Origin: a candidate division SR1 bacterium
GTDB taxonomy: Bacteria > Patescibacteriota > Gracilibacteria > Absconditabacterales > Absconditicoccaceae
Direction of reading: 5' to 3'
Assembly (NCBI GenBank): GCA_007116275.1
Contig: SKIU01000046.1
Span: 1-7,939 of the forward strand
DNA length: 7,939 nucleotides
Shown here: piece by piece, positions 4,934 to 7,939 of the stretch
Layout of the letters: every line of letters starts with the position of its first letter
Numbering within the stretch: the first letter of the stretch is position 1
Notes under the pieces: generated by a model
What the model was told of the DNA's origin: nothing
The model's input: only the letters and a program-made list of their open reading frames with translations
Databases searched by the model: none
Translations under genes and position numbers: made by a program

Positions 4934-6442
4934 ATGTCCTGACATAGACTCGTCATCAAAGACGCTTTTCGACAGTTATTAGGAAGAGTTTTAAGTGCTC
5001 TAGCAGGTTTTTTGGTTATAAAAATTATGTCACCTTATCTTGGACCATTAAGATATGGAGATTATTCTACTATCCTCAAATATTTTGCCATATGGTCTGC
5101 ATTAGCAGATTTTTGATTATATGTCATAGCAGTAAGAACACTCGGACGTCTCAGAGAGTCAAATCCAGCGAAGCTCGCAAGTGAATATGGTAAATTTATC
5201 GGTGCGAGATTTATCAATATCGTTGTCGTCTACACATTTGCACTCGTTCTTGCATATCTTTTGCCAGCATATACAAGCAACCCCTATCTCATACGATGAC
5301 TACCGATAGGGATGGCATTTTCAGCTACCTTTATGGCTGCAGGTATCGTACAACTTCCCCTCCAATTATTTTGGAAGATGGAACAACTCAGTATCGGTTT
5401 AGTATTAGCAAGAATTAGCCAAATAGGAGCATTAGCAGCTATCATATATCGACTCTATCCACAGATGGTTTTCGATTGATCACCTGTATCCAAGATAGCG
5501 TTTTTAGCCATTATGGGAACCGTGCTTCTCAGCGCCCTAACCCAATTTGCCTATGTTTTTTGGCAGGCACACAAAATACTCCCCATAAACATACAATTTT
5601 CTCGACCATTTATCCGCAATGAAATCCAATCCAATCGACAATACGGACTCGCCTATTGCTTTAGTAGTTTTCATACCTTAGCAGTCTTAATATTACTATC
5701 CAACTACTATCCGACAGTACAATGATTTACCTATACAGGAATACGAGCCCTCGCATTAGCATTGATCGAAATATTTCTCATCGTACCAGCAGCATTAGGA
5801 AACAGCCTACTACACAAAATAGCATCATATACCGCAGAACAAAAACGCAAAAGTTTTGGAAATTTCCTCCAACTTATCTGGTGGATAGGATGTATTATTG
5901 CCGTTAATCTCTTCATCCGAAGTGGCGACATCATACGTATCGTTTGAGGTGAAGATTTTCTCTGAACCAGTCGATCCAATCCAGGAGCAAACCAAATACT
6001 CCCCTTTCTTTGAGTGGTATTAGCACTAAGCTTTATCAAACAAGTCTACAATTATTTATTCGTCGCCCAAGAAAAACAAAACGTTCTTTTATGAATCAAT
6101 GTCATCTGAGTTATTATAGGTCTAGCAGTCGGATTGTGGGCGATTCCACACTATGGAATCATAGGTGGTATCATCACACAATTAACGCTAGAAGTCGCAT
6201 TTGTGCTTGGAAGTGTATGGATAGCATATAGACACAATACCCTTCCATACATCTCACGAATAAAAACCTGATTAGTGACAATTATAGCTTTACTGATAGC
6301 ATATGGATGATACATATACATATATCCATACAGTCACAATATAGGACAAATGATACTCTACGCAGGTATAGGAAATCTCACAATCATGGCTGTATCCTAT
6401 AAATATATACGCAACTTAGCACGCTGACTCACTACACAATAA
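4934..6442 (+). CDS. Wzx-like lipid-linked glycan flippase, MOP superfamily (502 aa)
   Basis: Proteins of this kind flip undecaprenyl-linked sugars across the cytoplasmic membrane for surface polymers. The frame encodes about 12-14 hydrophobic helices over 502 residues, the usual size. The N-terminus carries the family pattern: LLGRVLSALAGFLVIKIMSPYLGPLRYGDYS. Other recognisable parts are GIVQLPLQLFWKMEQ, LIEIFLIVPAALGNS and FIKQVYNYLFVAQEKQN, the region expected of the second repeat. It contains 13 UGA codons, the first at residue 3, so standard translation fails at once. Nine CGA codons mostly replace aromatic positions, for example residue 13 (AF[W]QLLGR), 235 (SN[W]QYGLAY, like WPYG in relatives) and 271 (GI[W]ALALALIEI). 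True Arg residues such as LGR and FIR use AGA, CGT or CGC. It starts at ATG 4934 and ends in TAA. It probably works with the WecA-like enzyme encoded at 1728-2810. Confidence 0.85.
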
Positions 6443-6477
6443 AAAACTTACAACTTTTAACTTGTAGCTTACAGCTA
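6443..6477. repeat. ACTTGTAACTT-type repeat block upstream of tsaD
   Basis: AACTTACAACTTTTAACTTGTAGCTTACAGCT lies between the wzx-like stop and the tsaD ATG and ends 3 nt before it. It is very similar to the block before hflX. Confidence 0.55.
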
Positions 6478-6479
6478 AC

Positions 6480-7550
6480 ATGAAACTCCTAGCCATAGAA
6501 ACTAGTTGTGACGACACGTCCATAGCTGTTGTAAAAAATAACAACAATCAATTTCTCGTAGAAGAATGTATCGCCTATTCACAGATACAGGACCATCAAC
6601 AATACGGTGGTGTCGTACCAGAAATAGCATCCAGACTCCATGCGGAAAAAATCACAGCACTCTTGGATCAAATAGGAGAAGATACGATCAAATCTTGTGA
6701 TGCCATAGCCGTTACTACACATCCATGACTACCGTGATCATTACTTGTAGGAAAAACAACTGCCAATTTTTTATGATCATTATACAATAAACCCATTATT
6801 GAAGTCAATCATATTCACGGCCATATATTTTCTATTCTCCTAGAAAGGTCGATACAAGATTTCCCTTTTCCACGAATCATATTAACAGCATCCGGCTGAC
6901 ACAATGATATATACCTAGTCCAAAACACCTCAAACGCTGCAACGCTGCAACATTGAAACGTTTCAACGTGAAACTTTTGACCTCTCACCCTTACAAAACT
7001 CTGATCAACTCTCGACGACGCTGCAGGAGAATGTTTTGATAAAGTAGCAAGAATGCTCTGATGACCATACCCAGGAGGCGCACGAATAGGAGAAAAAGCA
7101 AGCCAAGGAAAACCCAGAGACGACATCCAGTTCAAAAGAATACGACTAGCCAAAGACGAACACAACTTCAGCTTCTCAGGGATGAAATCCCAAGTCCACT
7201 ACCTCCTCAAAAAACGAGAAGAAAAACAAAAAATCACAAAAGATCTTGCAACTTGAAACTTGCAACCTTGAACTCTTTCAGATCAAGACATCTGCGACAT
7301 CGCCTACGCTTTCCAAGAAGCCATGGTAGAAATACTGGCCAAAAAAGTAATAAAAGCAGCAATAAAATACCAAGCCAAAACCATAGGAATAGTGGGATGA
7401 GTATCAGCAAACCACAGACTTTGGGAGTACGCAAACGAATACAAAGACAGTAAATATCCCGAAGCATTACTCACCAAACCAACCAAAAATCTCTACTCCA
7501 CCGACAACGCAGCCATGATCGCCGCCGCCGCTCTGATAGAAAAAATATAA
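6480..7550 (+). CDS. tsaD: TsaD, tRNA N6-threonylcarbamoyladenosine transferase subunit (356 aa)
   Basis: TsaD, with TsaB and TsaE, transfers threonylcarbamoyl to A37 of tRNAs reading ANN codons. Visible hallmarks are MKLLAIETSCDDTS at the N-terminus, GGVVPEIASRLH (43-54), metal-binding NHIHGH (H111, H115), ASGGHN (137-142, Gly140 is UGA), DDAAGECFDK (179-188), YPGGA, FSFSGMKS, GGVSANHRL (306-314, Gly307 is UGA) and STDNAAM (340-346) with the metal ligand D342. The 13 UGA codons keep it open to TAA at 7548-7550. CGA codons at 132, 202, 222 and 246 lie at non-conserved-Arg sites, for example FP[W]IILTASGGH and YPGGA[W]IGEKA. The protein is slightly longer than usual. The extra residues fall at about 148-173 and 255-266, where the DNA consists of the same short repeats found upstream of genes. 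There is no Shine-Dalgarno. Last of four collinear genes. Confidence 0.96.
6928..6980. repeat. Repeat block inside tsaD (first)
   Basis: AACGCTGCAACGCTGCAACATTGAAACGTTTCAACGTGAAACTTTTGA-like run of direct and inverted short repeats (GAAACGTTTC is a palindrome). It encodes roughly residues 150-167, a stretch rich in N, T, S and G that sits between conserved YLV and LGST..DDAAGE and seems longer than in typical TsaD. Confidence 0.6.
7243..7280. repeat. Repeat block inside tsaD (second)
   Basis: CTTGCAACTTGAAACTTGCAACCTTGAACT is clearly the same ACTTGCAACTT-type repeat as the intergenic blocks. It is in frame and read as LATGNLQPGT (two of the glycines from UGA), in a surface-loop-like position before DICDIAYAFQEA. 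Confidence 0.65.
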
Positions 7551-7561
7551 AAATAACAGTT

Positions 7562-7650
7562 CGTCATTGCGAGGAGTCGAAGACGACGCGGCAATCTTAG
7601 TATCCCAAAGATCGCCACGTCAGTCATTACATTCCTTCCTCGCGATGACG
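7562..7650. repeat. Large palindromic intergenic repeat (GTCATTGCGAGGA type)
   Basis: The outer arms CGTCATTGCGAGGA (7562-7575) and TCCTCGCGATGACG (7637-7650) pair with one G-U-type change. The inner arms GACGCGGCAATCT and AGATCGCCACGTC also pair, around a loop TAGTATCCCAA. It sits between convergent genes. Elements beginning GTCATTGCGAGGA are common dispersed repeats in many bacterial genomes. Confidence 0.75.
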
Positions 7651-7668
7651 AGGGTGATTCAGACAAAC

Positions 7669-7698
7669 AAAAAAAACTCCCTCAATTACTTGAGAGAG
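7669..7698 (-). terminator. Rho-independent terminator between convergent genes
   Basis: Minus strand stem CTCTCTCAA / TTGAGGGAG (9 bp, one G-U, loop GTAA) followed by eight U. It ends the minus-strand acidic-tail gene. On the plus strand the same hairpin is followed by CCTTTT, so it may also stop tsaD transcripts weakly. Confidence 0.8.
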
Positions 7699-7720
7699 CC
7701 TTTTATATACGAATAGTAAA

Positions 7721-7939
7721 CTACTCTTGTTCTGTAGTTTCCTCTTCGGTTATTTCTTCTTCTGTAGTTTCTTCTTCAGTTTCTTCGTCTCTATCTTCTT
7801 CAGTTTCCTCTTCTTCAGCTTCTTCATCAGTGTCCTCTCCTTCCTCTTCTTCAGCTACTTCCATTGGTCCTTCATATAAGTTAGGAGTAGATTTATCTAC
7901 TTCTACAAGAGTAGCCCCTTCTATCATTTTAGCAACATC
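7721..7939 (-). CDS. C-terminal part of a protein with a long acidic tail (partial, runs off the right edge)
   Basis: The frame is open to the window edge, so only the last 72 residues are seen. It begins DVAKMIEGATLVEVD and continues through KSTPNLYEGPMEVA. From there about 45 residues are almost only Glu, Asp and Thr, ending TTEQE before TAG at 7721-7723. An ATG at 7925-7927 could give a 68-aa protein, but the frame has no stop upstream and the residues before it look like normal protein, so I read it as a C-terminus. Such tails are disordered and often bind basic partners or limit nucleic-acid binding; the folded part is off the window and I do not recognise it. No UGA or CGA occurs in the visible part. 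A strong terminator follows the stop by about 20 nt. Confidence 0.7.
   Translation of the reverse strand, partial: DVAKMIEGATLVEVDKSTPNLYEGPMEVAEEEEGEDTDEEAEEEETEEDRDEETEEETTEEEITEEETTEQE

Noticed and set aside
4864..4947. Small 27-codon frame (MEDKQIISTN...) before the wzx-like gene
   Set aside because: It is mostly the repeat block translated, overlaps the wzx-like start out of frame, and has no ribosome binding site.
7061..7453. 130-codon plus-strand frame, very basic
   Set aside because: It overlaps tsaD in another frame; tsaD has all family motifs through this region.
1728..7550. Apparent pseudogenes with many stop codons
   Set aside because: All internal stops in the five long genes are UGA. 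Reading UGA as Gly restores full, conserved proteins with intact motifs and normal lengths.

Overview
The window reads as a low-GC genome of the Absconditabacteria (SR1) / Gracilibacteria group of Patescibacteria (CPR). The main reason is the genetic code. Under the standard code most genes look shattered. When UGA is read as glycine, five long, well-conserved genes open up: a WecA/MraY-like transferase, hflX, a small membrane protein, a wzx-like flippase and tsaD. I count about 53 in-frame UGA codons in them, many at invariant glycines (HflX P-loop/DxxG region and TsaD SGGH). Every complete gene stops with UAA or UAG. In addition, CGA (about 24 codons) never falls on an invariant arginine. 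It sits where the families have Trp or another aromatic residue, while true arginines use AGA/AGG/CGU/CGC. This points to CGA=Trp as well, the code I recall being reported for Absconditabacterales. Gene translations below use UGA=Gly and CGA=Trp.

Layout. Left edge (1-240, minus strand): a promoter, a 19-residue leader peptide with seven consecutive Thr codons, and a Rho-independent terminator facing off the window. This looks like a threonine attenuator whose target gene lies outside. 290-520: a repeat/hairpin element. 556-945 (minus): a four-helix membrane protein with its own promoter, placed just after a terminator. 1150-1234 (minus): tRNA-Ser(GGA) with a promoter. 1338-1715: a second, longer copy of the hairpin element. 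1728-2810 (minus): a WecA/MraY-family polyprenyl-phosphate sugar-phosphate transferase. 2902-2974 (plus): a tRNA with anticodon CCG and Trp-like features. Then come four collinear plus-strand genes: hflX (3161-4279), a 151-aa two-helix membrane protein (4383-4838), a wzx-like lipid-linked glycan flippase (4934-6442) and tsaD (6480-7550). 7562-7650 holds a large palindromic repeat. 7669-7698 holds a terminator serving a minus-strand gene with a long Glu/Asp/Thr tail that runs off the right edge.

How the genes fit together: the WecA-like enzyme (loading a sugar phosphate on a polyprenyl carrier) and the Wzx-like flippase are two steps of one surface-glycan route. HflX (ribosome-splitting GTPase), TsaD (tRNA t6A) and the two tRNAs are translation functions. 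No convincing Shine-Dalgarno sequence precedes any start. Instead, most plus-strand starts follow short blocks of an ACTTGTAACTT-type repeat, and the same type of repeat also appears inside the tsaD reading frame, adding extra residues without breaking it.
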